Below, piece by piece: positions 54,153 through 63,487 of a DNA stretch of 64,000 nt; positions within the stretch are counted from its first letter, which is position 1, and the number at the start of each line of letters is the position of its first letter. This stretch comes from Psococerastis gibbosa (lineage: Eukaryota; Arthropoda; Insecta; Psocodea; Psocidae), in the NCBI GenBank assembly GCA_963971405.1, contig OZ020486.1, positions 39,145,419-39,209,418 of the forward strand, given 5' to 3'. Made by a program: the position numbers and the translations under genes. Below the pieces are notes generated by a model, which worked only from the letters and a program-made list of their open reading frames with translations, had not been told where the DNA came from and did no database searches.

Positions 54153-54985
54153 TGGCGAGCCGCCGCTGCCGGAGTATAGACACAATATGAAACCAAATAT
54201 CGAAGAAAGATGGTCAACGCCCCCGCAATCTACTTGGCGCCTAGACTTCACCATTCCATACACATCATAAAGTCAATAACATGAATTAATCGGGGTTTAT
54301 TTGGTAAACCTGTTAGAGGGGCAATAATGTTGACATGACTCCGGGAGTTTGTTGGTACCTTGTGTGGTCCAAACTATTAGGTTTGTTAGGTTTCAGACCT
54401 GTCGTCAGCCATTTCACTCTCACTTGGTTCTGACAACCTGTACCCGTATAATATACGATGTCATTCATGTCCGTTTGACTTATACAGAGTGGCTGGGCCT
54501 TATGGAGGAGGTGGTCGGACAAGCCGGTTGGTATTTAGGCTTAGCTTCAATTAATTTTTTATATGGCGAATTCTTCGATATGCCTGTCTGCTCTGGCACG
54601 AGCTCTGACCAATTAGATTGATGACACCTGTACTCGACACAATCAAGGTATTTTTTTATGTTTTTGAAAGTGAGTCGACGGTTTTCTTAAGTCCTTGTCT
54701 AGGCGGGGTGTAACATGATTTGTATGAATCGACATTAATACATCTAATGCATACGGTATATTTTAGATTAATATAAATCCTGTTTTTTCATGCGCGGTGG
54801 TAGAAAATTTGAAAAATGCCACTCGATTTGTTTCAAAAAGTCAATGCAAAAATTATCCCTAAATTTTCAAATTAACTGAATTGAATCACTGACCTGGGGA
54901 ATTACTTGACTTAGAGATGGATTCGTTAGAGATGGATTCGAATTTTCTGTCCGGTGCAGTTTGGAATTTTTGTTTCGGCCAAATT
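54153..54985. other. Spacer
   Basis: ORFs 54,349-54,621 (+) and 54,522-54,313 (-) mirror each other and are unrecognised. Confidence 0.3.
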
Positions 54986-55058
54986 GCGGATCGAAGAAAG
55001 GGCGACGATGCCCTGGCAAGGCATAGATCGTGGGTTCCAATCCCGCCTAGTCCTGATT
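54986..55058 (+). repeat. tRNA-like half (anticodon and T arms)
   Basis: ATGCC-CTGGCAA-GGCAT forms a perfect 5-bp stem with a 7-nt loop (anticodon position GGC), followed by GTGGG-TTCCAAT-CCCGC, a T arm with box-B-like GGTTCCAATCC. The upstream D arm and acceptor strand do not fold. Probably a tRNA-derived SINE head or pseudo-tRNA rather than a functional gene. Confidence 0.35.
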
Positions 55059-55119
55059 TTTTTAGAGCCTTTAGTTAGTTTTATGACAGTATTAGATAGC
55101 ATATAACTATGACGTATAC

Positions 55120-55232
55120 TATGTATCGAAGAAAGGACAACCGAACCGATAACAGGACGACCGAAGAAAAGAGGACCGAACCGATGAAAGGAGAACCGAA
55201 CCGAAGAAAGTATAGAACCCAACCGAAGACCG
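55120..55232 (+). repeat. Degenerate ~22-bp GAAGAAAGGA/GACCGAACC repeat
   Basis: ATCGAAGAAAGGACAACCGA is echoed several times (GACGACCGAAGAAAAGAGGA, GAACCGATGAAAGGAGAACC). Low-complexity coding-like minus ORFs here (55,222-54,926) come from the repeat. Confidence 0.6.
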
Positions 55233-55310
55233 GATCAAAAATATCAGCGGACGGGACTACTTGGACCTTGGTCGTGTAGCCACCATCATCTATTGCCCAA
55301 TATCCGCTAG

Positions 55311-55508
55311 TTAGGTTTAGTAACAGAACAACAATCAACAGTAACCCTTAAATCTCCCGAAGTCATGGGAGCCAGACTATTTAACGTTTTACCACCCAGA
55401 ATATGGGATATTGAGGGCAATAAGTTGTTCTACAACGTGCTTAAAAAAGAATTGTTAAGCGATTGTCCGTATGCTGTCAGTGAGATCTTTGAAGTCTATA
55501 GGAATTAG
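55311..55508 (+). pseudogene. CR1/L2-like LINE RT C-terminus, second family
   Basis: In frame from just after a TAG at 55,308: VTEQQSTVTLKSPEVMGARL, FNVLPPRIWDIEGNKLFYNV, LKKELLSDCPYAV, then SEIFEVYRN and TAG (55,506-55,508). G-x-x-L-F-N-x-L-P-P-x-I...F...L-K...L is the closing motif of CR1/L2-type RTs. Downstream AT-rich sequence ends AGGAGAAATAAATTAACTT, a possible 3' end. Only ~65 codons survive. Confidence 0.65.
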
Positions 55509-56395
55509 AAATAGCGTTCCCCACCCTCTAATACTCCACACCCCTAACACATACTAACACTTCTATAGCAATAGTGGCGAACACATTGTTATAAGAGGTG
55601 AGGAGAAATAAATTAACTTAACATTGACCTAAGACCTAAATACTGCCAGTTATCTAACGTTAGGATTTTATTATATTATGTATACGCATTTTTTTCTCTC
55701 TAAATTTTGACGATGCCTAAAACTAAGACGACATGCCTAGGCGGTTGGTGGAAATACTCAAATACTGAAGTCATTACATATTTATTTGTTTATTTATGAA
55801 AAATAGGTCAGAAATCAAAGAAATTCTTCTGAGAGTCCTCATTAATTCTTGACCAGTTAATTAAACACTGCGCTCCACAGAAATATTACCCAGGAAACAG
55901 ACAAAAGATAACTAAGAAATAAGAATAGTGATGCTACAAATTCTCACTTTATAGATTAATTAATTTTGCAAATTTTGAATTTTCAACTTTGATGACCACT
56001 TACAATGCCAGACAACACCGCAACATAGAACAAGAATAAAACAGGCCTTAGCATAACACCTTTAGAGACGCTCGGATATATACGGCTCCGCGTTGAGGAA
56101 ACAAATGCTGGAGTTTGTATTCATTTAATAGTGTGACTGGCATTGTATGTCCATTGTCCGGTCGTACAATATGAGTGTCGCTATAGCGGGTCACCTGCTT
56201 TATTGTTGAACAAAACCCATCAGGTTACGGTACCACGATTTTGTAGACTGAAGTTGAGGTAATAATGGAGAGATTTCACTTTACATGATACTGTAACCAT
56301 TTTCAAAGAGATGCTTCCTGATATTTTTCGTCTCATTAATGATTTAGTCAACATGGATTTCACTGATTTCGTCGGTCATTTATAGTTATTTTTGC
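55509..56395. other. AT-rich spacer
   Basis: After the possible LINE 3' end at about 55,625 nothing is recognised. Confidence 0.35.
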
Positions 56396-57245
56396 AGTCG
56401 ACTCGCCAAAATTCTCTTGTTGGTTTAGTTAGGCCTGGTTTTTTGCAAAATCTCCTTGGATCTCGGCAAACAATGTTTTGAGAGTGTTATTACTGTTATT
56501 TTATCAAGTTATTGAGAAGAAGCCAATATTTGGACGATATTAATTTAACTATTTTTGAGAGTGAAAATAGCCTACTAATGAAACGTAAGCAGACTGCCCT
56601 CCAGCCATCGTATGGCGTCAGCTTGGCAGAATACTAGGAGTCTACCACGGGCTCGAAAAAGTAAAATAAGTATCGCATCCGTGATGGCCCCACTCGTCTT
56701 CTCCCTTGGGGCACCTTGTGTAAGGCTGCTCTTGTTGCCCTATTGTCTGGCGTTAGTTCCACGTGCCCCAGCTACCTGATGCGGGCTCTCTTGATTTCGG
56801 CTTCTACTGCTATTATTAATCTTCCTGACGACTCGCCCAAATTCCCTTGTTGGTTTAGTTATTGTTTGGCTTTCTGCCAGATCTCTTTGGAACTCGGCAA
56901 ACAATTTTTTCGGTGTGTTATTTTATCATGAAGTTATTGAGAAGAAGCTTTGTTTTGGCCAATATTTGGATGATATTAATTTAACTATTTTTGACAATGA
57001 AAATAGCTTACTAATGAAAAGTGAGCAGACTGTTGTACAGCCATAGTATGGCGTCAGCTTGGCAGAATACTAGGAGTCTACCACGGACTCGAAGAAGTAG
57101 AGTAAGTAAGTTTCGCATCCGTGGTCGTTACACTCGACTTCTCCCTTGGGGCACCTTGTGTAAGGCTGCTCTTGTTGCCCTATTGTCTGGCATTGGTTCC
57201 GCGTGCCTTAGCCACCTGATGCGGGCCCTCTTGATTTCGGCTACT
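56396..57245. repeat. Tandem duplication, unit ~430 bp
   Basis: GACTCGCCAAAATTCTCTTG at 56,400 restarts as GACTCGCCCAAATTCCCTTG at 56,829. The copies share CGGCAAACAAT, TTATTGAGAAGAAGC, ATGGCGTCAGCTTGGCAGAA and the inverted RTE fragment. Copies differ by a few percent and small indels. The duplication breakpoint falls inside the RTE fragment (about 56,812). Confidence 0.8.
56672..56812 (-). pseudogene. RTE-type LINE fragment, family 1, first duplicate
   Basis: Complement of the MPDNRATRAALHKVPQGRRR segment of the 28.5-kb copy. About 140 bp only, ending at the tandem-duplication breakpoint. Confidence 0.7.
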
Positions 57246-57440
57246 TTCGGAGGTTCTCGGTTTATTGCGTTGAGCTCATCATTTCTACGGATACGCCACT
57301 CTCTCTGTCCCTCCCTCTCTCCCTGATTTTGCACTGGTACGTACACTTGGTGTCGATGACAGGCGAAGGAAAGCGCAGGACAGCACAGGCTGGAGCGATG
57401 TGGCAGAGGAGGCCAAGCCCATTACGAGCCAGTAATTATA
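57113..57440. pseudogene. RTE-type LINE fragment, family 1, with internal inversion
   Basis: 57,337-57,113 on the minus strand reads REWRIRRNDELNAINREPPK, VAEIKRARIRWLRHAEPMPD, NRATRAALHKVPQGR. Directly adjacent, 57,347-57,440 on the plus strand is the next part of the same family (CTTGGTGTCGATGACAGGCG, GAAAGCGCAGGACAGC, GGCAGAGGAGGCCAAG). The upstream segment is thus inverted relative to the 3' segment, with about 35 bp of consensus missing at the junction. Confidence 0.75.
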
Positions 57441-57539
57441 AGAGCATACTGCCGAAATTGAATTGAACCACTGAGTCTTCGATATTTTCTTAAATGTATG
57501 TCTATTAATAAATAGGGCTCTATAAAGTTTCTAAAGAGT

Positions 57540-57625
57540 TCTATCAATATAGCCCTAACTCCGCTATATTGGCTTAGTTAAAGAACAAAAAAGACCTTAT
57601 TCATTTATTTATTTATCAATAAATA
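57540..57625 (+). mobile_element. SINE/LINE 3' tail fragment
   Basis: GCCCTAACTCCGCTATATTG, GCTTAGTTAAAGAACAAAAA and a CATTTATTTATTTAT tail. Head and body missing. Confidence 0.7.
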
Positions 57626-57704
57626 GGCAATGTACAGTGCAATTCATATATTTGAATAACTAAGTATTCCAGTATCTGTTATATACCAATTAACGGTTGG
57701 ACAG

Positions 57705-58240
57705 TAAGCCTATACGTCCCGTACGAAATTGGCAGCCCGAAATTTAATAATTCCCTCTTTTATTTTATTAACTAAGCAAGTTATTAAAATATCAGTTCAT
57801 TTAAGTTGTAGAAGACTACTTTATGCTACTGGCTACATTTTCTGGCCATGCTTCGGAGGGCATGTAAAGCAGGCGGTCCCGGGTCATCCTAGTTGAGTGT
57901 TAGAGAGGGCTTTACAGCCCTAACTCCGCTAGTTTGGCTTAGTAATAGAAACAATCAAAAGTCATTATTTATTTTTTTATTTATATGCATCATATAATAG
58001 GAGGGTATTATTAATATTTGGTTTTAAAGTTTTTTCATGATATCTACAGCAGCTAGACAAAAGCTCATCAAACTTTTAACAAACATTTAACTTCAAAATT
58101 TAGCCCTCAATCATTTTTTATGAAAAAGCTTCGGTACCAAAAATGAATAATACCTTATTACATTATGCATGAAGTAGTCTTCTACAACTTGAATGAGCCC
58201 AATATTTAATGTCTAGCTTTGTTAATTAAATAATGGCCCA
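57705..58240. mobile_element. Foldback element F, copy 3, split by a SINE
   Basis: Left TATACGTCCCGTACGAAATT then GGCAGCCCGAAATTTAAT; right arm GCATGAAGTAGTCTTCTACA then ACTTGAATGAGCCCAATATT, inverted. The right terminus is lost past about 58,240. A SINE occupies 57,828-57,988 between ACTACTTTATGC and ATATGCATCATATAATA. Confidence 0.8.
57828..57988 (+). mobile_element. tRNA-derived SINE, head missing, nested in foldback F
   Basis: CTGGCTACATTTTCTGGCCA, TGCTTCGGAGGGCATG, GGCGGTCCCGGGTCATCC, then GTTTGGCTTAGTAATAGAAA and TTATTTATTTTTTTATTTAT. TTTATGC/TATATGC on either side may be a target duplication. Confidence 0.82.
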
Positions 58241-59477
58241 CCCCTATGTTGGAAGCTGCGCACAATAGGTTGCGCACGAAAAACGTAACGAGGTCATTCG
58301 ATCTCTAGGTTTCACCCTCATATTTTTCTCATACCGGGCGCCTAATATGAAAATCGATTCTTAAGGAGTAAACTCCAAAAATGAGAAGTCTATAAAACAT
58401 TGGTACCTATATATTTACTACGGGGCTCTTATGTTTCTCACAGTCGTATTAGAGGCCAAAGGGGCAAGAACTGTTTCATATTTCTTGACAAATAATTCTG
58501 CTCTGGAGCCGCATTACCCCTTCATTCCGCTTTATTGTAAAATATAAACATCACGATTCACGGGCCAATACGCAATGGTCATGACAATAAAGGCACAACA
58601 CCTAAATTCAGCACCGCAAAAATGAAATCAGGACAGTACAGAAAAACAAAACAACGCATTAGTGATTGATCTTTCAGATGGGACAACCAATCAACCAAAC
58701 ATCACGCAAAATGCGGCTTTCATCTTGCTATATATTTTTTTGCAGGACGAAGCCTGCTGGATGTTAATGACTGGATACGATAAATAGTTGATCTGTAACC
58801 TTATATGGTTGTCCCTGTATACCTTCATAAGAAGATGATAACATTAAAATGTGTTTGGGCGTGTCCCTTTATATTCAGTTGCACATGGGTCGTATCTAAA
58901 AACTCGAATTTCGGACGCTGCTTCGATGACAGCCATCTCACCGCTACGCACAAAAACAGTTTAGAATTGCGATCACTGTCGGGATTATCAACAAAGCCGC
59001 TAAAAAGGTAAAAAAAAGCGGGAGCGATCAGTATCTAAATAGAAATTGTAGCGTTATTTTTACTGGTGATACAATCATCATGAAGCATTCTTCTTCCGGG
59101 CGTTTTTGTCTTGTACATTTGAAAGTGGCTTGTTCTGTGGTACCTATAGTCTTCTGTTTCTGTTTTTGATTTTTAGTACCGGTTTGGTTTCAGGACTTCA
59201 GGTTTTAAAACCTTTTTAGCAATCGTTAAGTTTATATGTTTCAACTTTTGTAGTTAATCACTTTTAAATGATTCTGCAGTCAGCTAATGATCTGTCTTAG
59301 GACTTGGGTCTGGCAGAAGAGGTTTAGAGTTCTGCCACCAGGGAAAGTTTTCCGGGCACAAATTAATAATAATCTCCTTTTTCTTCATAATCATGACATT
59401 CGACTTTCAAAAAAAAATATATATATATATATAATATTTAATATATTATAAACATTAATCTGTACTTAGTTGGAAGA
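58241..59477. other. Spacer
   Basis: A plus ORF at 58,805-59,011 (68 codons) is unrecognised. 59,407-59,450 is a TATATA tract. Nothing else supported. Confidence 0.3.
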
Positions 59478-59740
59478 CATTGGCGGACTGGGCTGGCGGG
59501 CAGGCAGACGGGCATTTGCCCGGTGGGCCGGACCAAAAATATTTTTTTTAAGCCGGACGTCCAAAGGAAAAAAAAAGTAACATATTTCAAAATAAAATAA
59601 AATAAAATTTGTGTTAATAAAAAGCATTACAACAGCATTTTGAATTTCAAATGTAAGCGTGCGTCCGCCTTTTTGAACTGAGGAAGGGGCCGCGGTATCC
59701 GAAAATGCCAAAGCTGATTTCCAGTCCCAGTCCGCCACTG
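59478..59740. mobile_element. hAT-like MITE, 263 bp (CAGTGGCGGACTGGG family)
   Basis: CATTGGCGGACTGGG and, inverted, CAGTGGCGGACTGGG. Flanks TTGGAAGA (59,470-59,477) and TTGAAAGA (59,741-59,748) match 7 of 8. The interior has GGCGGGCAGGCAGACGGGCA near the left and an AT-rich centre. A 90-codon minus ORF across it (59,738-59,466) includes the termini and is not a gene. Confidence 0.82.
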
Positions 59741-60103
59741 TTGAAAGAGTATACCTGTATGTTACACATTTTCAAGGAGCCCCATTTGACCTACATAATT
59801 TTTCAAATACACTATTGTACCTGAAATATTCAAATTGGGTGAAGAGCATAATGAAGTGAGCCTGATAAAGACTTAACTTGAATGGCGGTCAGCAGGGGGT
59901 CTAACGGGACCGTAGGCCGCCCACACATACCTGGGCGTGGTCGCAACATCAGACTGCACCTGCACCTGCACAATAGGGTGGTTCCAAGCTCATTACCATT
60001 TCTTCCAGGACCGCAGGTAGGTCCAAAACCAAGGCCAACCTAATTAAAAAATATCATGGTCTCACTCACGGCTATATTACATGTTTTCTCTCGTAGGGCA
60101 TGG

Positions 60104-60165
60104 CGCAAGGCCGTACCCAGAGTTTTTTTTGGGTTTGGACCACCTCACCCCCCCCCCTCGCCAGA
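60104..60165. mobile_element. hAT-like MITE left-end fragment
   Basis: GCAAGGCCGTACCCAGAG, a T run and a C run: the left end of the CAAGGCCGTAGCCA family followed by a deletion. Confidence 0.5.
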
Positions 60166-60199
60166 TGGATTCGAAAAAATAACCTCATGCACCGCGGGG

Positions 60200-60365
60200 G
60201 CCGTCCCCCACTCGTCTTCTCCCTTGGAGTACCTTGTGTAGAGCTGCACGTGCCCTAGCCACCTGATGCGGGCTCTCTTGATTTCGGCTACTATCGGAGG
60301 TTCTCGGTATATCTCATAGAGCTCGTCATTTCTACGGATACGCCACTCTCTTCTGCCCCTCCCTC
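60200..60365 (-). pseudogene. RTE-type LINE fragment, family 1
   Basis: Complement of EWRIRRNDELYEIYREPPIV then AEIKRARIRWLGHV, with a deletion of the MPDNRATRA segment and resumption at LYTRYSKGRRRV. ATTTCTACGGATACGCCACT marks the shared upstream block. Confidence 0.7.
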
Positions 60366-60409
60366 TCCCCCTCGTACGTACGAGTACTTATTTAAAAAAT
60401 ACTGCTGAG

Positions 60410-60710
60410 CAGAGGCGTAAAGTTTTAGAATGATGGTGGGGGCAAAACTAAGGAGACCTTATGACGTCATCAGGCAGGATATGGAAAATTTGAAAATATT
60501 AGAGCAAAAAAGTAGGGTTTTACGCTTTTAAATAGTAGTAAAGTTTAGCTGGAGATTTTACAGCTAAAAAAGGAACGCATATGTTCATATTGCTGCAAAG
60601 GAGCTAGACCATGAAGTCAGAACCACGTCTTACAATGCTCGAGCCTCCCCCAAAACGAGCTGGGGGGGGGGGCAAGTTGGACCGTGCCCCCCTCCAACTT
60701 TACGCCCCTG
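60410..60710. mobile_element. hAT-like MITE, 301 bp, with perfect 8-bp duplication
   Basis: CAGAGGCGTAAAGTT and, inverted, CAGGGGCGTAAAGTT. CTGCTGAG flanks both sides exactly (60,402-60,409 and 60,711-60,718). Interior TTATGACGTCATCAGGCAGG and a G run/C run at the right. Opposite orientation to 5,976-6,305. The plus ORF at 60,611-60,874 crosses the end and is an artefact. Confidence 0.92.
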
Positions 60711-60829
60711 CTGCTGAGACAAAGAAGCGAAGTCCAATACTTCAATACATGCAGAGTGTACCTAGCGAGCTTATTTTTGTTTCCAAACCCTTTGGCATTG
60801 AATATATTACTCCATTATATACTGTGTGT

Positions 60830-61205
60830 ATATCGCCTTTTCCGAGTCAAAGGGAAGTAACTCAAAATTTTTAGTTTCGAGTAAATTGCAGTTATAGGTG
60901 TTTTTTTCTTTTTGATTTTTTTCAAATAAAATGAATAAAGGAGCTCGAGTTGCTTCCGTTTGGAGCAGGCTGCTGTAGCCATATAAATCGGGCCGTAGCG
61001 AAGGAAGTGGAGTTACTTCTATACCAAGTAGCGTATAACATGTGCGGATTTTGTTGCTCAGAAAGAGAATTTAATTTGAGTCCAGATTTTTTTCTCTGAT
61101 TTACTTCTCTTTCATTCGACGGAGAATTTTTTTTTTGCTTTTATTGATACCACTCATTTTTTTATTTTTTTGAGTTACTTCCCTTTGACTCGGAAAATGC
61201 GATAT
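60830..61205. mobile_element. Inverted-repeat element, ~376 bp with ~38-bp ends
   Basis: ATATCGCCTTTTCCGAGTCA then AAGGGAAGTAACTCAAAA at the left; TTTTGAGTTACTTCCCTTTG then ACTCGGAAAATGCGATAT at the right, with one mismatch. The interior again has TTGCTTCCG and GAAGTGGAGTTACTTCT echoes. TA at the ends is a possible target duplication. No ORF. Confidence 0.75.
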
Positions 61206-61895
61206 GTGACAAGCTCAAACCACGCCTATAAGGAAGTTTTCACTTTAAGAACCATAAGGAGCCATCCCATTGACGGGACCAAACCTCGCCCCGATTGGCT
61301 GGATGCGGCCAAGGAGTTTTTCACTGCAAGAACCATAAGACACCATCTTATTGATTGGACTGAACCTGGCCCGGATTAGCTAGACATGTCTAAGGAGTTT
61401 TTCACTTCAAGAACCATAAGGCACCATAAAAATGAATCTGGCCCTGATTATGTTCCCGGTACGGCCATCTCATTGACCGGACGGAACCTGGCCCTGATTA
61501 GCTAGACTCGTTTAGGGAGTTTTTCACTTCAAGAACCATAAGGCACCACCTCATTGTCTGGGCTGGAACTGGTGCTGATTAGGTTCTAGGTACGGCCTAT
61601 GCGAACATCTGATGTCACATGAAATTATTGGAAAGTCAGGCTCTGACGTATGACGCCAAACTTCATGACAAGCTCAAGCCACGCCTATTTGGAAGTGTTC
61701 ACTTCAAGAACCATAAGACACCATCTTATTGACTGGACTGAACCTGGCCCTGATTAGCTAGACTCGTCTAAGGAGTTTTTCACTTCAAGACCATAAGGCA
61801 CCATCTCATTGTCTGAGCTGAAACTGGCCCTGATTAGGTTCCAGGTACGGCCTATCCGAACATCTGATGTCACATGAGATTAATGGAAACGCAGG
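61206..61895 (+). repeat. Satellite-like array, ~85-120-bp monomers with higher-order period ~459 bp
   Basis: CAAGAACCATAAG-type monomer starts near 61,246, 61,329, 61,410, 61,531, 61,696 and 61,786. Each carries CCATCTCATTGACTGGAC and AACCTGGCCCTGATTAGCTA variants and GGAGTTTTTCACTTC. A larger block (GACAAGCTCAAACCACGCCT at 61,211 and GACAAGCTCAAGCCACGCCT at 61,670; CATCTGATGTCACATGA twice) gives a second-level repeat. The short plus ORF (61,170-61,379) has no independent support. Confidence 0.85.
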
Positions 61896-62219
61896 CTCTT
61901 TTACATGGAAATCAGAAGCACTGACCTCCGTTATAAGCCCATTACTCTTATGCCTCAAATATAACGGGGGTCCAGAGACGAACAATCATTTTTTAGAGCG
62001 TGACATTGACCCTCAAGACTGGTGGTAAAGAAATTTTGGTTTATTTATTTCATCGATTATTCAAGGGAATTTGTCGCCTGAATGACAAGTTATCAGCCCA
62101 TGACCAGTCTTAATGGTAGGTAGCCTGAATTTCTTAACTTTGACCATCCGGGGGTCTCTAAGTCTTAATCTTACCCGTAGCCAATATAGGAGTTAGGAGC
62201 TTTGTCTCTGTCTTTGTGC
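61896..62219. other. Spacer
   Basis: Contains a loose inverted repeat (GACTGGTGGTAAAGAAATTT near 62,017 and GACCAGTCTTAATGGTAGGT near 62,102). Nothing else supported. Confidence 0.4.
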
Positions 62220-62227
62220 CATTAGGG

Positions 62228-62458
62228 CAGTGGCGGCGCTACGGGGGTGCCCGAGGGGGCCTGGCCCCCCTAACAGTTTCTACGGCCCCTCCGGGGCCCC
62301 CCCACTTTTGAGATATTTGACATGTTGTTAAATTGCAGAATTATTGAACGGTATAACTACTCCCAATTAAAAATGTTTCGTTTTTTCATTGACCCCCCGG
62401 ATAGAAGTCATGCCCCATGCCCCCCCCCCCCGCCTTAAAATTTCTAACGCCGCCACTG
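62228..62458. mobile_element. hAT-like MITE, 231 bp (CAGTGGCGGCG family)
   Basis: CAGTGGCGGCG and CGCCGCCACTG are perfect inverted ends. Flanks CATTAGGG and CATTAGTG match 7 of 8. G- and C-rich thirds, AT-rich centre. Confidence 0.85.
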
Positions 62459-62698
62459 CATTAGTGACAGGATGTTGGCTGATATTTAAAAATTAAAAAA
62501 TGTCGCAAAGTTTATGTACGTTTAACAATTTTTGCTCCGTGTATGAGTGTAATTATAATAAATATTTGTGTGCAAAGAGAGACAGCTATAAACAAATGGA
62601 TAAAAATCTTGTCTCTATCAGCAATACCAAATGGCATGGTGACTTGGAGACAAAAACCAGGTATTTTTCTCTTATGCTTTTTAGTGTCATATTAACAG
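62459..62698. other. Short spacer with ORF
   Basis: A 70-codon plus frame, 62,500-62,712, runs into the next element; unrecognised. Confidence 0.25.
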
Positions 62699-63032
62699 TG
62701 TCAGAGCCTTAGCTCCAACTTACCATTATTTTTCACCATTCAGTACTCTGATGTTTGGTTACGCCACTGCCGTTGCATTTTACAAGCTCAGTGCTGCATA
62801 AGCGACACTAGGCTATCCTTGGAATGTCCGCCTGGCCGTCTGGCCCGACATCAGACAACCTGTAGGCCATCGAGGTATTAAATAGGAGTAGGTTCGGAAA
62901 ATAGCGCCAGAAGAAACTTAGTGTCGCTTATGCAGCACTCAGCTAGCCAAATGCAACGGCAGTAGTGTAACCAGACATCAGAATACTGAATGGTGAAAAA
63001 TATGAGTAAGTTGGAGCTAAAAGGCTCTGACA
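62699..63032. mobile_element. Foldback element, 334 bp with ~110-bp arms
   Basis: TGTCAGAGCCTTAGCTCCAA, ATTTTTCACCATTCAGTACT, CTGCCGTTGCATTT and AGTGCTGCATAAGCGACACT at the left are mirrored at the right by AGTGTCGCTTATGCAGCACT, AAATGCAACGGCAGTAG, AGTATTCTGATG-complement and TTGGAGCTAAAAGGCTCTGA. Loop ~120 bp, GC-moderate. No second copy in the window and no clear target duplication. Confidence 0.8.
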
Positions 63033-63036
63033 ACAA

Positions 63037-63386
63037 TCTCGTAGGAAATTGCCACTTCTTATTTTTTATAAATTATAATTAACCAGGCAAATTATCAAAG
63101 TATTGGCTCATTTAAATTGCAGATAATTGCTTCATGGATCATATAATTGGATATTTTCAATTTTTCAATTTTTGTTACCTTAGGTTTTTCATTCTGAAGA
63201 TTATAATAATTTATAAACTATATAAAATTTCACATAAAGTATAGGTAGATACCATGAAAAAATTACAAAATCAAAAATTAAAAATATCCAATAGTATGAT
63301 GCAAGAAGTAGTTTTCTACAACTTAAATGAGCCAAATCTTCAAAAGCTTGCTTGATTAATTAAATAAGAAGTAAGAAGCATTCGGT
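63037..63386. mobile_element. Foldback element F, copy 4, diverged
   Basis: AATCTCGTAGGAAATTGCCA, CAAAGTATTGGCTCATTTAA and, at the right, AGAAGTAGTTTTCTACAACT then TAAATGAGCCAAATCTTCAA. The GCAGCCCG block is lost from both ends. Confidence 0.7.
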
Positions 63387-63487
63387 AGCGCGCTTGTACT
63401 TGTGCAAGTCTCTACATGCCATGTGAACGGAGGAGACGTGTCGTAACTCAACACGGGTGCTAACCTACAGAGGCGACTGAAGAGGTA
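63380..63487 (+). repeat. Dispersed repeat family B, split by family C
   Basis: GCGCTTGTACTTGTGCAAGT, GAGACGTGTCGTAACTCAAC and AGAGGCGACTGAAGAGGTA, then the family C insertion; resumes at 63,730 as GACTGAAGAGGTAAATCGGA. Confidence 0.7.

Noticed and set aside
59466-59738. 90-codon minus ORF
   Set aside because: It spans the whole hAT-like MITE, including terminal repeats; no transposase motif.
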